DNA of 57,623 nt from Haliea sp. E1-2-M8 (GCF_030649675.1 NZ_JAUTDR010000026.1:1-57623); one strand, 5' to 3'. Counted from the first letter of the stretch, positions 9,270 to 17,978 are shown. Program-made: numbers and translations. Notes: generated by a model not told the origin, from the letters alone.

Positions 9270-10363
9270 GACGGACGCTGGAGCAGTACTCCGCACTCCA
9301 TGTGGTCGGTATAGGGAAACTGGTCGAACAGGGCCAGCGCCTGCACCCGGTGCGTGTCGGTCAGAACCGACAGATTGGCGGCCAGGGTCTCCGGGTTGCA
9401 GGACACGTAGAGAATGGTAGGGAAGCGCTGCACCATTGCCGTGGTGGCCGGGTCCAGCCCCGCTCGCGGCGGGTCCACAAAGACGGTGTCCAACCGATAG
9501 TCCGCCAGCGGCCGGGGCAGGTCGGCCAGGCGCCGGAATACCCGCTCGCCATTCATCGCCTGGGTCACTTCCTCGGCCGCCAGCCGGATCATCTGCACGT
9601 TGCCAACGGCGTTGGCTTCCAGGTTCCACTGTGCGGCGCGAATGGAAGTCTTGGCCAGCTCGGTGGCGATTACCTGGTCAAAGTGTCCTGCCAGGGGCAG
9701 GGTGAAGTTGCCGTTGCCACAGTACAGTTCCAGCAGATCCCCAGTCAGGGGGTTCGCGGCGCGGCAGGCCCACTCAATCATCCGGATGTTGACCGCGGCG
9801 TTGGGCTGGGTGAAGGCCTGTTCGTACTGGCGGTACTGGTAGTCCCGACCCTCGATCTGCAGCTGTTCGGTGACGTAGTCACGGCCGATTACTTCCTTCT
9901 GCTTGCGACTGCGCCCGACCAGTGCAATTCCCAGGTCATTCGCAAGGGTTTTCGCCCTCAACCGCCAGGCCTCCTCCAGCCGCCGGTGGTAGACCAGCGT
10001 GACCAGGGTGTCGCCCGCCAGGGTGCTCAGGAATTCAACCTGGAACAGCTTGTGACGCAGTTCGGTATCGTCCCGCAGCTGTGCCAGTAGCGCCGGCATC
10101 AGCTGCTGGATACGCTCGCAGGCAATGGGAAAGTGCCGCACTGGCACCGGGGTATCGGGTTCGCCGCGGCGGAACATGACATAGTCCAGGCCGTCGCCAT
10201 CGTGCCACAGGCGGAACTCGGCACGCATGCGAAATCCCGTACTCGGCGATGGGATGACTTCCGGGTCGGGTACGCCAAACGGCGTCAGCAAGTCCTGCAC
10301 CCGCGCGGTCTTGGCGGCGAGCAGTTCGCTGTAACGGTCGGGATCAAATGAACTCAGGGGCAT
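9266..10363 (-). CDS. trmA: tRNA (uracil-5-)-methyltransferase
   Basis: S-adenosylmethionine-dependent enzyme that makes m5U54 in the T loop of tRNA. Its 365 aa match the E. coli enzyme in length. The SAM-binding motif ELYCGNGNFTLPLA lies near residues 217-230, the DPPRAG motif near 298, and the catalytic cysteine is in YVSCNPETLAANL near 323-335. The RlmD/RumA-type iron-sulfur TRAM region is absent, which fits TrmA. The gene converges on the preceding rightward gene with a 4-base overlap of stop codons. The tus genes to its right run in the same direction, but tusE ends 6 bases upstream of this start, so trmA may be the last gene of that unit. Confidence 0.93.
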   Translation of the reverse strand: MPLSSFDPDRYSELLAAKTARVQDLLTPFGVPDPEVIPSPSTGFRMRAEFRLWHDGDGLDYVMFRRGEPDTPVPVRHFPIACERIQQLMPALLAQLRDDTELRHKLFQVEFLSTLAGDTLVTLVYHRRLEEAWRLRAKTLANDLGIALVGRSRKQKEVIGRDYVTEQLQIEGRDYQYRQYEQAFTQPNAAVNIRMIEWACRAANPLTGDLLELYCGNGNFTLPLAGHFDQVIATELAKTSIRAAQWNLEANAVGNVQMIRLAAEEVTQAMNGERVFRRLADLPRPLADYRLDTVFVDPPRAGLDPATTAMVQRFPTILYVSCNPETLAANLSVLTDTHRVQALALFDQFPYTDHMECGVLLQRPS

Positions 10364-10369
10364 GGGCGC

Positions 10370-10687
10370 CTACAGGCAGTTGTCGGGTTTCGGGAGGCCG
10401 GCGATTTTACTGCCCAGCTTGGCCGGTGAACCGGGGAACAGGGACAGCAGATAAATACTCCTGCCTTTGTCGGGCCCCAACTGCTGCGCCACCCATTTCA
10501 CCAGCGGACGCATGGCGGGGGAGCTGTCAAAGCGCTGGTAATAGGCCCGCAGCAATTCGAGGATCTCCCAGTGGGCGGGGGTCAGGTGGATATTCTCGCC
10601 CGCCGCAATCTGTTCCGCGACCTCAGGAGTCCAGTCCTGGAGCTCCCGCAGGAAGCCCTCCGGGTCGAAGGCGCTGATCGGCAGCAC
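10370..10687 (-). CDS. tusE: Sulfurtransferase TusE (DsrC family)
   Basis: Final carrier of the Tus sulfur relay. It takes persulfide sulfur from TusBCD and hands it to MnmA for 2-thiolation of U34 in tRNA. The 105-aa sequence has the DsrC fold signature (DWTPEVAEQIAA, LTPAHWEILELLRAYYQRFDSSPAMRPLVKW). It keeps only the C-terminal reactive cysteine (PDNCL), as expected of TusE rather than the two-cysteine dissimilatory DsrC. It is the last of four tus genes. Confidence 0.92.
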   Translation of the reverse strand: MLPISAFDPEGFLRELQDWTPEVAEQIAAGENIHLTPAHWEILELLRAYYQRFDSSPAMRPLVKWVAQQLGPDKGRSIYLLSLFPGSPAKLGSKIAGLPKPDNCL

Positions 10688-10693
10688 GGGCTG

Positions 10694-10987
10694 CTAGTAC
10701 CAGGCCAGTTGGCGGCTGTAGCGTTCGCTGAGAGCGACGAAGCCGTCATCGTCCACTACGGTCGCGCCGGGCAGCAATCGCTCCCGCACGCCCGCCAGGG
10801 CGGCGTCGGCGTCGAGCACGAACAGGGCAGCGCCGCTGGCGGCCAGCAATTCCGCGGCTTCACTGCCGGCGAGTGCCGCATAGACACCGTCGCCCAGCAG
10901 CAGCAGGGCATCGTCCGGCCCGAGTACCGCGAGGCAGTCGCGCAGGGCGCTGTGGGCGGGGGAGCGGCTGAGGGTGTGCAGCAGCAT
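10694..10987 (-). CDS. tusB: Sulfurtransferase complex subunit TusB (DsrH family)
   Basis: Structural subunit of the TusBCD hexamer that relays sulfur from TusA to TusE. It has 97 aa with the DsrH-type element CLAVLGPDDALLLLGDGVYAAL near residues 18-40. It starts 3 bases downstream of the tusC stop and is followed by tusE after 6 bases. The assignment rests on this family pattern plus the tusDCBE order. Confidence 0.88.
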   Translation of the reverse strand: MLLHTLSRSPAHSALRDCLAVLGPDDALLLLGDGVYAALAGSEAAELLAASGAALFVLDADAALAGVRERLLPGATVVDDDGFVALSERYSRQLAWY

Positions 10988-10990
10988 GGC

Positions 10991-11371
10991 TCAGAATCCC
11001 AGGACGTGGTCGTGGCGGGCCAGCAGGGCCCGTATACCAGCAGCATCCAGCCATTCGGCGCCCGCGGGCAGGGCGTCCCGATCCAGCCCGAAAGCGGCTG
11101 CTGCGGCGGCGTCCACATGGAGTGTCTCGATCTCATAAAGTGGCAGCGAGTCGAGCACCTTGCGCAGGTTGCGCACCCCGGCTGCGCGGCTGTCCTGCTC
11201 CGACAACAGCTGGAGCACGCCTTCGCCCTGGAACAGCAGCGCGACCGGCTGGTCGAAAGCCGCCGCCGCCAGTGCCGTATCCAGCGCCGACCGGGGCAGG
11301 CTGCTGCCGGGGTGGGCGTGGCGGCTGACCACCAGGATGGACTTGCGCGCAGCCGCGGTCATCCTGCTCAT
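10991..11371 (-). CDS. tusC: Sulfurtransferase complex subunit TusC (DsrF family)
   Basis: TusBCD subunit, about 126 aa. The frame is open much further upstream, but the coupled ATG at 11371 overlaps the tusD stop by 4 bases and begins a normal TusC N-terminus (KSILVVSRHAHPGSSLPRSA). The family element QPVALLFQGEGVLQLL follows at about residues 40-55. Like other TusC proteins it carries no obvious active-site cysteine. Confidence 0.88.
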   Translation of the reverse strand: MSRMTAAARKSILVVSRHAHPGSSLPRSALDTALAAAAFDQPVALLFQGEGVLQLLSEQDSRAAGVRNLRKVLDSLPLYEIETLHVDAAAAAAFGLDRDALPAGAEWLDAAGIRALLARHDHVLGF

Positions 11372-11763
11372 CCGAAAGTGACCAGCCGGTCCGCGGTCTG
11401 GGCAGCTTCCACCAGTAGCCCCAGGCCGCCCAGCTCGAAGGCCGGGTGCACTGTAGCCCCGGGGCGCTCGTGGCGGGTGGCCTCGGTGCTGTCGAGCAGG
11501 CCACGTTTCAGGGCAGAGCTGATGCAGAGGATGAGCTCGGTCTGGTGCTCTTCGGCCAACTGTGCCCACTGCTGCAGGGGTGAGTGTTCGTCCTGGGGGG
11601 TGACCGCGGCGGCAAGGCCGGTCAGGGTGCCATTGTCGAGAAAGAATACCCGTTGCAGGCTGTGGCCGCGCGCCAGCAGGGCGCGGGCAAAGCGGACCGC
11701 AGTCAGGCTGGAGTGGCCCGACGCGGGGGCTGCCAGCACCAGCAGGGCGTAGTCCAGGGCCAC
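11368..11763 (-). CDS. tusD: Sulfurtransferase TusD (DsrE family)
   Basis: Active subunit of TusBCD that accepts sulfur from TusA. The 131-aa sequence starts at GTG 11763 (MALDYALLVLAAPASGHSS). It has FLDNGTLTGL and the region holding the active-site cysteine, LILCISSALKRG, near residues 76-87. It heads tusDCBE. A strong leftward terminator for yccA lies only 14-40 bases upstream of this start, so tus transcription is either read-through or begins within a few bases of the start codon. Confidence 0.9.
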   Translation of the reverse strand: MALDYALLVLAAPASGHSSLTAVRFARALLARGHSLQRVFFLDNGTLTGLAAAVTPQDEHSPLQQWAQLAEEHQTELILCISSALKRGLLDSTEATRHERPGATVHPAFELGGLGLLVEAAQTADRLVTFG

Positions 11764-11776
11764 GTCAGCTGCCCAA

Positions 11777-11803
11777 CAAAAAACCCCGGCAGTGGCCGGG
11801 GTT
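11777..11803 (-). terminator. Rho-independent terminator after yccA
   Basis: A perfect 9-bp stem (AACCCCGGC with GCCGGGGTT) and a 4-base loop, followed on the minus strand by a run of T (read as A at 11777-11783 on the plus strand). It lies 23 bases beyond the yccA stop and directly before tusD. It is therefore a full stop or an attenuator between yccA and tusDCBE. Confidence 0.85.
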
Positions 11804-11825
11804 CGGGGCGTTCAGGGCTTTTGCT

Positions 11826-12500
11826 TCAGTCATCGCCGCCCAGGGCGGTGAGCAGATGCAGCATGTGAATGAACAGGTTGTAGATGTTCAGATACAGCCC
11901 CACCGTGGCGCGGATGTAGTTGGTTTCGCCGCCGTGGATAATCCGGCTGGTGTCATACAGGATCAGGCCGGACATGATCATCACTACTGCGGCAGAGATG
12001 GTCAGGGACAGCGCCGGAATAGCCAGGAAGATGTTGGCTATCATGGCAACCACGGCCACCAGCAGGCCCACCATGAGGAAACCGCCCATGAAGGAGAAGT
12101 CCTTGCGGGTGGTCAGCGCATAGGCGGACAGGCCGAAAAATACCAGTGCGGTGCCGCCCAAGGCCTGCATCACCAGGGCGGGACCCCCGGGCATGGCCAG
12201 GTAGTGGTTCAGCATCGGGCCGATGGAAGCGCCCATGACGCCGGTGAAGGCGAAGATGGCCAGCAGGCCCTTGCTGGTATCGGCCATCTTGTGGACCACG
12301 AACAGCAGCCCGAAGCCCACCAGCATCAGCACCAGCGCAGCGCCCTGGGGCAGGCCCATGGCCATGGAAATCCCGGCCGTGATCGCGCTGAACAACAGGG
12401 TCATGCCCAGCAACATGTAGGTGTTTTTCAGCACCTTGTTGGTGCTGACCACAGACTCTGCGCCCGCTGTGTTCAGATTGTAGAAGCCTTTCTCTTGCAT
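11826..12500 (-). CDS. yccA: BAX inhibitor-1 family membrane protein (YccA-like)
   Basis: About 224 aa with seven membrane helices in the BI-1 pattern. It includes the C-terminal DTSRIIHGGETNYIRATVGLYLNIYNLF region, with the conserved aspartate that lines the BI-1 channel. In E. coli the relative YccA binds FtsH/HflKC and modulates proteolysis of SecY. I choose the ATG at 12500, which gives the family-typical N-terminus QEKGFYNL and has GGAG 9 bases upstream; longer in-frame starts at 12515 and 12581 add atypical residues. It lies upstream of tusDCBE, as in pseudomonads. Confidence 0.9.
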   Translation of the reverse strand: MQEKGFYNLNTAGAESVVSTNKVLKNTYMLLGMTLLFSAITAGISMAMGLPQGAALVLMLVGFGLLFVVHKMADTSKGLLAIFAFTGVMGASIGPMLNHYLAMPGGPALVMQALGGTALVFFGLSAYALTTRKDFSFMGGFLMVGLLVAVVAMIANIFLAIPALSLTISAAVVMIMSGLILYDTSRIIHGGETNYIRATVGLYLNIYNLFIHMLHLLTALGGDD

Positions 12501-12863
12501 CGCTTGCTGCTCCATTGCTGTGCACACGAGGTGCGTTGAACACTTGGACTCAATGTTAGAGCCAAAGTTTCCAAAAACCAACTGTTTCCGCTCACTACTA
12601 TGGGGACTATAGCCATGAAAATCAAATGGTTATTCCCGGATTGCCGCTATGGCGTCGAAGCGCTTTCGGCTCGGACCCAAATTGCTACGCCGCGCCGATC
12701 CGTATGGATTGGTAGTCCGATCGGCATTTTTTGCCTGACTGACTCTCCACATCGACCGCTGCAGCTTCGCAGGGGGCGGGCAACCAACTTAGACTGTCGT
12801 TTGAGTGCACAGTTGCGGCCGTGGCTGTGCAAATTTTGTAATACACCACGGGGATGAAGGATT
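12501..12863. other. Divergent intergenic region yccA / SDR gene
   Basis: About 360 bases between divergent genes. Besides the hairpin at 12694-12732, which is listed separately, I see no gene with a credible ribosome binding site. The downstream SDR gene has a GAAGGA-like site before 12864. Confidence 0.4.
12694..12732 (+). terminator. Possible rightward Rho-independent terminator
   Basis: GCCGATC and GATCGGC (12694-12700 and 12719-12725) can pair around an 18-base loop. They are followed by ATTTTTTG at 12726-12733. No rightward gene precedes it, so it may end a short RNA starting between about 12560 and 12620. It could also protect the SDR gene from upstream read-through. Confidence 0.5.
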
Positions 12864-13772
12864 ATGAAAGTATTGGTTGTGGGTGGCACGGGCTTGATTG
12901 GCGGGCATGCGGCGCTGTATCTGGCTGACAAGGGACACGATGTCACCCTGATGGCGCGCTCGGCGCCGTCAGTGCCCGCGCTGGCACAGTTGCCCTTCAT
13001 CCCCACGCACTACGTGGAGGATGATGTTGCGGACGGCCGGCTCAAGGGTTTTGACTGGCTGGTGTTCGCCGCCGGCGTCGACATCCGCCAACTGCCCCGG
13101 GACGGTTCCGTTACCGAGGAGGACTTCTACACCCGCTACAACACGGAGGGCATTCCGCGCTTCGTCGCCGCGGCGAAGGCGGCGGGGATCAAGCGTGTGG
13201 CCTACATTGGCACCTTCTATCCGCAGGTGGCGCCGGAAAAGATCAAGACCAGCCCCTACGTGCGTTCGCGCGCCCAGGCTGACGAGGCCATCCGCGCCAT
13301 GAGCGACGACAGTTTTGCCGTCTGCAGTCTCAATGCCCCCTTTGTGCTGGGCCATCTGCCCGGGCTGGAGGTAGAGCACCTGTACTACAACTACCTGTAT
13401 GCCAAGGGCTTCATGGAGGGTGTGCCGATGTTCGCGCCGGAGGGCGGCACCAACCACATCACCACGCCCTCCCTGTCGGAGGCGGTGCTCGGTGCCCTGG
13501 AGCACGGCGAGGGCGGGCGGGCCTACCTGGTGGGTGACGAAAACCTGACCTGGAAGGCGTACTTCGAGCTGTGGTGTACTGCCGTGGGCAACCCGCAGGA
13601 CCTTGAGGTGCGCAGCGAGGAACATCCGCTGTTGCCGGATATGATCATGTTCGCCGGCCGCGGCGCCACCGTCAGCTACCAGCCGGAGGGGGTACAGGAA
13701 CTGGGCTATGGCACGGGCCGGGTGGCCGCGGTCATCGCCGAACTGGTGGCGCATTACGGGGCCCGGCAATGA
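12864..13772 (+). CDS. NAD(P)-dependent epimerase/dehydratase-like (extended SDR) protein
   Basis: 302 aa with the Rossmann glycine motif VVGGTGLIGGHAALYLADKG at residues 4-23, an NAD(P)-binding start and an SDR-like body (FAAGVD, YIGTFYP). The catalytic YxxxK of typical SDRs is not obvious, so it may be an atypical SDR with a binding or isomerase role. Its stop overlaps the next gene (ATGA), and the two form a small operon. The substrate cannot be inferred. Confidence 0.8.
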   Translation: MKVLVVGGTGLIGGHAALYLADKGHDVTLMARSAPSVPALAQLPFIPTHYVEDDVADGRLKGFDWLVFAAGVDIRQLPRDGSVTEEDFYTRYNTEGIPRFVAAAKAAGIKRVAYIGTFYPQVAPEKIKTSPYVRSRAQADEAIRAMSDDSFAVCSLNAPFVLGHLPGLEVEHLYYNYLYAKGFMEGVPMFAPEGGTNHITTPSLSEAVLGALEHGEGGRAYLVGDENLTWKAYFELWCTAVGNPQDLEVRSEEHPLLPDMIMFAGRGATVSYQPEGVQELGYGTGRVAAVIAELVAHYGARQ

Positions 13773-14191
13773 ACCTGCAGGCGCTGCCCGCTGACCTCGC
13801 CGCGCGTTATGCGCGGGCGGTGGACGATCGCGATTTCGTCGCGATGGAGAGCATCATGTGGCAGGAATTCACCCAGCAGGGTCCGGGCTTCCGGGCTGAA
13901 TCCCGCGCGGTATTTGTCGCCAACCTCGAGTTCCTGCGTCAGTTCGACAGCACGTTCCATTTGCTCGGGCAAGTCACCGGCGAGTGGCAGGGCAACAGCT
14001 ATCGCGGCGAGACCTGGTGCGTAGCCTCACATTTCTATCAGCGAGAAGGGCGTCCGCTGTGTTTCGAGATGTATATCCGCTATCAGGATGTCATCGAAGT
14101 GCGGGATGGTGAGGGCCGCTACCTGCAGCGCGATCTCACCGTTGTTGCCCAGGACGAACGTGAGCTGCGGGCGCCGTCGTTCGGCGGCTAG
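13769..14191 (+). CDS. SnoaL/NTF2-like protein
   Basis: 140 aa with the pattern of the NTF2-like cone fold: ALPADLAARYARAVDDRDF, then MWQEFTQQGPGF, and later GEWQGNSYRGETWCVASHFYQR and LCFEMYIRYQDVIEV. Relatives are small dehydratases, isomerases or binding proteins for lipid-like or steroid-like substrates. It is coupled to the SDR gene by a 4-base overlap, so the pair probably acts on the same compound. The assignment is moderate because this fold has weak sequence signatures. Confidence 0.72.
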   Translation: MNLQALPADLAARYARAVDDRDFVAMESIMWQEFTQQGPGFRAESRAVFVANLEFLRQFDSTFHLLGQVTGEWQGNSYRGETWCVASHFYQREGRPLCFEMYIRYQDVIEVRDGEGRYLQRDLTVVAQDERELRAPSFGG

Positions 14192-14271
14192 GAGACTCCG
14201 CAAGCAGCTATTTTTGGCGTATGCTTGTGCTTTGAACAAGGCATCAACACTACGCTGAAAGGGAATTGTCT

Positions 14272-16011
14272 GTGGTAGACCGTTCATTGCGAGCCCGCCT
14301 GCCCGCCCTCGGTGCGGGACTGCGTGCGGGTATTGCGGGAGGCTACGGTCTGGCCGGGTTGCGCGCGGACGTCATGGCCGGGCTCACCATCGGCACGGTC
14401 GCCATTCCCCTGTCCATGGCCCTGGCGATCGCCATCGGCGTGGCGCCCCAGCACGGTCTGTACACGGCCATCGTTGCCGGGGCGTTGATAGCATTGACGG
14501 GCGGTTCGCGCTTCAACGTTTCCGGCCCCACCGCCGCATTTGTGGTCATCCTGATTCCCATTGTGCAGCAGTTCGGCCTGGGCGGTCTGCTGCTGGCGAC
14601 GATGATGGCGGGCGCCATCCTTGTTGTTTTCGGGGTCAGCGGTCTCGGGCGCCTGGTGATGTACATCCCTTACCCGGTGGTACTGGGGTTTACCGCGGGC
14701 ATTGCCGTGGTCATTGCGGTATTGCAGCTACCGGACTTCCTCGGCCTGGTGATTGCGCAGCCCGGAGAGCACTTTCCGGAGAAGGTCATCGGCATTGTCA
14801 GGGCGCTGCCGGGCATCAACCCGGCCGAGCTGGGTGTGGGTGCCTTTACCCTGGCCATATTGCTGGCCTGGCCGCGGCTGCGGCTACCGGTTCCCGCGCC
14901 GCTGGTAGCCCTGGCCCTGGCTGCGGCGGCGAGCTGGGGGCTGGAGCGCCTGCTGGGTGCCTCCCTGTTCTCGGTGGAGACCATTGCATCCCGCTTCAGC
15001 TGGTCCATCGGCGGCCAGTCCGGCAGCGGTATTCCGCCAGTACTGCCCCAGCTGGCGCTGCCCTGGCGCTTGCCGGGGGCGGACGGGCAACCGCTGGTGG
15101 TGGACTTCAACCTGTTTCGTGCCCTGCTGGGTCCCGCCGTCGCGATAGCCATTCTGGGGGCAATCGAATCGCTGCTGTGTGCGGTCGTCGCCGACGGCCT
15201 GACCCGAACCCGTCACGACTCCAACGCCGAGCTGGTGGGCCAGGGCATCGGCAACCTGGTAGCGCCCCTGTTCGGCGGCATTACCGCCACCGCGGCACTG
15301 GCGCGAACCGCTACCAGTATTCGCAGTGGCGCGCGTTCCCCGGTGGCTGCGCTGGTCCACTCGCTGGTGGTACTGGCGGCGTTGACCTTCCTGGCGGGCC
15401 TGCTCGGGCTGGTGCCGATGAGCGCGCTGGCGGCACTGTTGCTGGTGGTAGCCTGGAACATGAGTGAATCCCGCCACTTCAGCCATACCCTGCGCTCGGC
15501 CCCGCCCGGCGATGTTGCCGTGCTGGTGGTCTGTTTCCTGCTCACGGTGCTGTTCGACATGGTCATTGCCGTGGCGGTGGGTATCGGGCTGGCGGCGGCG
15601 CTGCTGATCGGGCGTATGGCGGGGCTGAGCCATACCCGACAAGTGCAGAAACGCGACGAGCCGCTGCTGCAGGATTTGCCGGACAGCGTCGCGGTCTACG
15701 ACATGAACGGGCCCCTGTTTTTTGCCGCGGCTGAACGGGCGTTGGCGGCCCTCAGGGTGGTGGACCCGGAGGTAAAGATCGTGATCATCGACATGGGCGA
15801 TGTGTCGACCATGGATTTCACCGCCATAGTCGCGCTGCAATCCCTTATCACCGATATGAACAGCCAGGGGATTGCCCTGATCATGGCGGGGCTGCCGGCG
15901 CGGATTATTCTCAAGCTCAAGCGCGCGGGGATTCGCCAGCACAGGGGCCAACTGGCCTGGGCCTCCAGCCTGGCCCAGGCGAGCGCCCGGGCGCGGCGCT
16001 GGACGAGGTAG
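14272..16011 (+). CDS. SulP family anion transporter with STAS domain
   Basis: About 579 aa. It has a SulP membrane domain (GLRADVMAGLTIGTVAIPLSMALA near the N-terminus, then GPTAAFVVI and NLVAPLFGGITATAALARTATSI) and a C-terminal cytoplasmic STAS domain from about residue 465 (VAVYDMNGPLFFAAAERAL, VVIIDMGDVSTMDFTA). It would move sulfate, bicarbonate or dicarboxylates across the inner membrane; the substrate is not decided by sequence. A TTG at 14266 is in frame, but the GTG at 14272 sits at the right distance from GAAAGGGA (14257-14264) and is preferred. Confidence 0.88.
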   Translation: MVDRSLRARLPALGAGLRAGIAGGYGLAGLRADVMAGLTIGTVAIPLSMALAIAIGVAPQHGLYTAIVAGALIALTGGSRFNVSGPTAAFVVILIPIVQQFGLGGLLLATMMAGAILVVFGVSGLGRLVMYIPYPVVLGFTAGIAVVIAVLQLPDFLGLVIAQPGEHFPEKVIGIVRALPGINPAELGVGAFTLAILLAWPRLRLPVPAPLVALALAAAASWGLERLLGASLFSVETIASRFSWSIGGQSGSGIPPVLPQLALPWRLPGADGQPLVVDFNLFRALLGPAVAIAILGAIESLLCAVVADGLTRTRHDSNAELVGQGIGNLVAPLFGGITATAALARTATSIRSGARSPVAALVHSLVVLAALTFLAGLLGLVPMSALAALLLVVAWNMSESRHFSHTLRSAPPGDVAVLVVCFLLTVLFDMVIAVAVGIGLAAALLIGRMAGLSHTRQVQKRDEPLLQDLPDSVAVYDMNGPLFFAAAERALAALRVVDPEVKIVIIDMGDVSTMDFTAIVALQSLITDMNSQGIALIMAGLPARIILKLKRAGIRQHRGQLAWASSLAQASARARRWTR

Positions 16012-16020
16012 GGGGTTGCC

Positions 16021-17031
16021 TCAGACCAGCACTTCCAGCCCGCGTTCAATGCACCACATGGCCGACAGGGTACCCAGCACATAGACCGGTACCGGGCGCA
16101 GGCGCGGCTGCCACTCTCCCGGTATCCGCCGCAGGCTGCGCCAGAGCAGCAGCATCAGCAGGATGAAAGCGATCTGGCCCAGTTCGATACCGATATTGAA
16201 GAACAGCAGGGCCAGGGGCACATTGTCCGCAGGCAGCCCGGTCTCCGCAAGGGCGCCGGCGAAGCCCATGCCGTGCAGCAGGCCGAACCCGCCCGCCAGC
16301 CACCAGGGATGGCGCCGGAACAGGTTGCGCTCACCGCGCTGGGTCAACGCCACCGCCAGCCAAAAAATGCTGACGGCGATGGTGAACTCCACCAGTGCTA
16401 CCGGGTAATCGAAAAAGCCCAGGGTTACCAGGGACAGGGTGATGCTGTGACCGGCGGTGAAAGCGGTGATGGTCCAGAGTAAACGGACACCGCTGCCGAC
16501 CAGCAACAACAGGCCGAAAACGAACAGCAGGTGGTCGATTCCGGTCCAGATGTGCTCGACCCCGAGCACCGTATAGTCCTTCATGACGCGGCCGGCGCCG
16601 GGTTCCTCGGGTACCGTGTACCTTGGCTGCTCCGCATTCAGCACCTGTTGGTACTGGCGCCCGTCCAGCAGGGTCAGCATCAGCATGACCGTGGCCTGGT
16701 TGGCGGCCAGGCCGTTCACCCCGAGTGTCTGCCCCACCAGTCCTTCGTCCCCCAGGCCCGGGCAGCGCAACTGCAGGCTGGTGACCAGCCCGGTGCCCTC
16801 GGGCTGGGGCGGACTGGCACTGACAACGTTACAGCCCTCCGGCCAGACCGGTGTCAGCGGTACCGGGCTGGTGGCCTGGGCCGGTGTCTTCCAGACCACG
16901 TTGTAGGATCCGGACCCGAGTTCGCTTAGCTGCAACAGGGTGGGGGCGAAGCGGTGTGCCTGGGCTGCTGTGCCCAGGCAGCCTGCCAGCAGCAGGATGG
17001 CGATCCGGAGCAGATGCAAACGACGGTTCAT
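16021..17031 (-). CDS. HupE/UreJ-type membrane protein with exported N-terminal domain
   Basis: 336 aa. A signal peptide (residues 1-25, ending AAQA) precedes a roughly 130-residue exported domain. A HupE/UreJ-like membrane domain follows, with the metal-type motif VEHIWTGIDHLLFVFGLLLLVG near 152-175, then AGHSITLSLV and GLLHGMGFAGAL. HupE proteins are linked to nickel or cobalt uptake, but this two-domain form is usually annotated only as HupE/UreJ family. If cleavage occurs after AQA, the mature protein begins with His. It overlaps the upstream peptidyl-prolyl isomerase gene by 4 bases, so the two are co-translated. Confidence 0.82.
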   Translation of the reverse strand: MNRRLHLLRIAILLLAGCLGTAAQAHRFAPTLLQLSELGSGSYNVVWKTPAQATSPVPLTPVWPEGCNVVSASPPQPEGTGLVTSLQLRCPGLGDEGLVGQTLGVNGLAANQATVMLMLTLLDGRQYQQVLNAEQPRYTVPEEPGAGRVMKDYTVLGVEHIWTGIDHLLFVFGLLLLVGSGVRLLWTITAFTAGHSITLSLVTLGFFDYPVALVEFTIAVSIFWLAVALTQRGERNLFRRHPWWLAGGFGLLHGMGFAGALAETGLPADNVPLALLFFNIGIELGQIAFILLMLLLWRSLRRIPGEWQPRLRPVPVYVLGTLSAMWCIERGLEVLV

Positions 17032-17978
17032 GGCTGCAACTCGTAGCGCTCCGCGAGCCCGGCAATAGCACTCGCCAGCGCCCGGTTACGGGCCTCCAGC
17101 TCCAGGTCGCGCCGCAGAATGGGACGGACTTCCTCCAACTCGGCGGGCCGCGCCGGGGTGACGTCTTTCACCCAAACGTAGTGCCAGCCAAAGGCGGAAC
17201 GCAGGGGACCGTGCCAGCGATTCGGTGACGGCTCCGCCGCCAGCAGGTTGCTGACGAATACCGCTCCAAAAATACGGGCGAGCTGATCCGGGGTCTGCTC
17301 GCGGAAGGTGTAGCCGTGCATGAAGGGTGAACTAAGGTTCAGGGCGGCTTCGGGATCCAGATTCTCGCGTTCGATTCGCGCTGGCAGGTCCGCTAATTCC
17401 GCCTCCCGGTTGCGGTCGAAAAAGAGCTGCAGGAAGGTGTAGCGGAGTGGCTGCCGGAACTCCTCGGCGCGCTGTGCAAAGGCATCCGCTATTGCTGCGG
17501 CAGACGCCGGCTGCGGCGGGTTGCTGGCCAGCAGCAGCTGCTCCATGACCTGCAGCAGGCGTCGCCGCACCACCTCGTCGCCCAGGTGCAGGCGCAGTTC
17601 CAGGGCCCGCTCAAATAGTTCGGCATCGGTATCTTCCTCCCCCGCAAGGCCCAGGAACTGCATGTTCAACACCAGCCGCTGGAAAACAACCGGGTCCTGC
17701 CGGTGCAGATCCATGCTGACCGCATGCTGGAACAGCATGTCCCGCTCAAGCTCTGCCCGCAGTATCCGCTCCAGCTGCGCGCCCTCCGGGCGCCGCCCGG
17801 TGGCTGCCTGCCATTGCCCGAGCAAGCCTTCAATGCGCGCCTGGCCGAGGGGTCCGACAACGGGCTTCGGCGTGGGAAAAAGCTGGCTTTGTAGCCAGAA
17901 CAGCAGGGCACCCAGGAGCAGGAAGTGGAGCCACGGACGGCGGGGGATTACTCGCAACAACGTTAAGGTCTCATGCAT
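17028..17978 (-). CDS. Membrane-anchored peptidyl-prolyl isomerase (PpiC/SurA-like)
   Basis: 316 aa. One N-terminal membrane segment (WLHFLLLGALLFWLQSQLF, residues 16-34) anchors a periplasmic body. It has a helical SurA-type chaperone region and then a C-terminal parvulin-like part (LRYTFLQLFFDRNREAELADLPARI, GPLRSAFGWHYVWVKDVTPA). The motif FGWHYVWV near residue 268 is the parvulin strand with the conserved histidine. It is the first gene of a pair with the HupE-like protein, so assisting folding of that protein's exported domain is a reasonable inference. Confidence 0.82.
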   Translation of the reverse strand: MHETLTLLRVIPRRPWLHFLLLGALLFWLQSQLFPTPKPVVGPLGQARIEGLLGQWQAATGRRPEGAQLERILRAELERDMLFQHAVSMDLHRQDPVVFQRLVLNMQFLGLAGEEDTDAELFERALELRLHLGDEVVRRRLLQVMEQLLLASNPPQPASAAAIADAFAQRAEEFRQPLRYTFLQLFFDRNREAELADLPARIERENLDPEAALNLSSPFMHGYTFREQTPDQLARIFGAVFVSNLLAAEPSPNRWHGPLRSAFGWHYVWVKDVTPARPAELEEVRPILRRDLELEARNRALASAIAGLAERYELQP

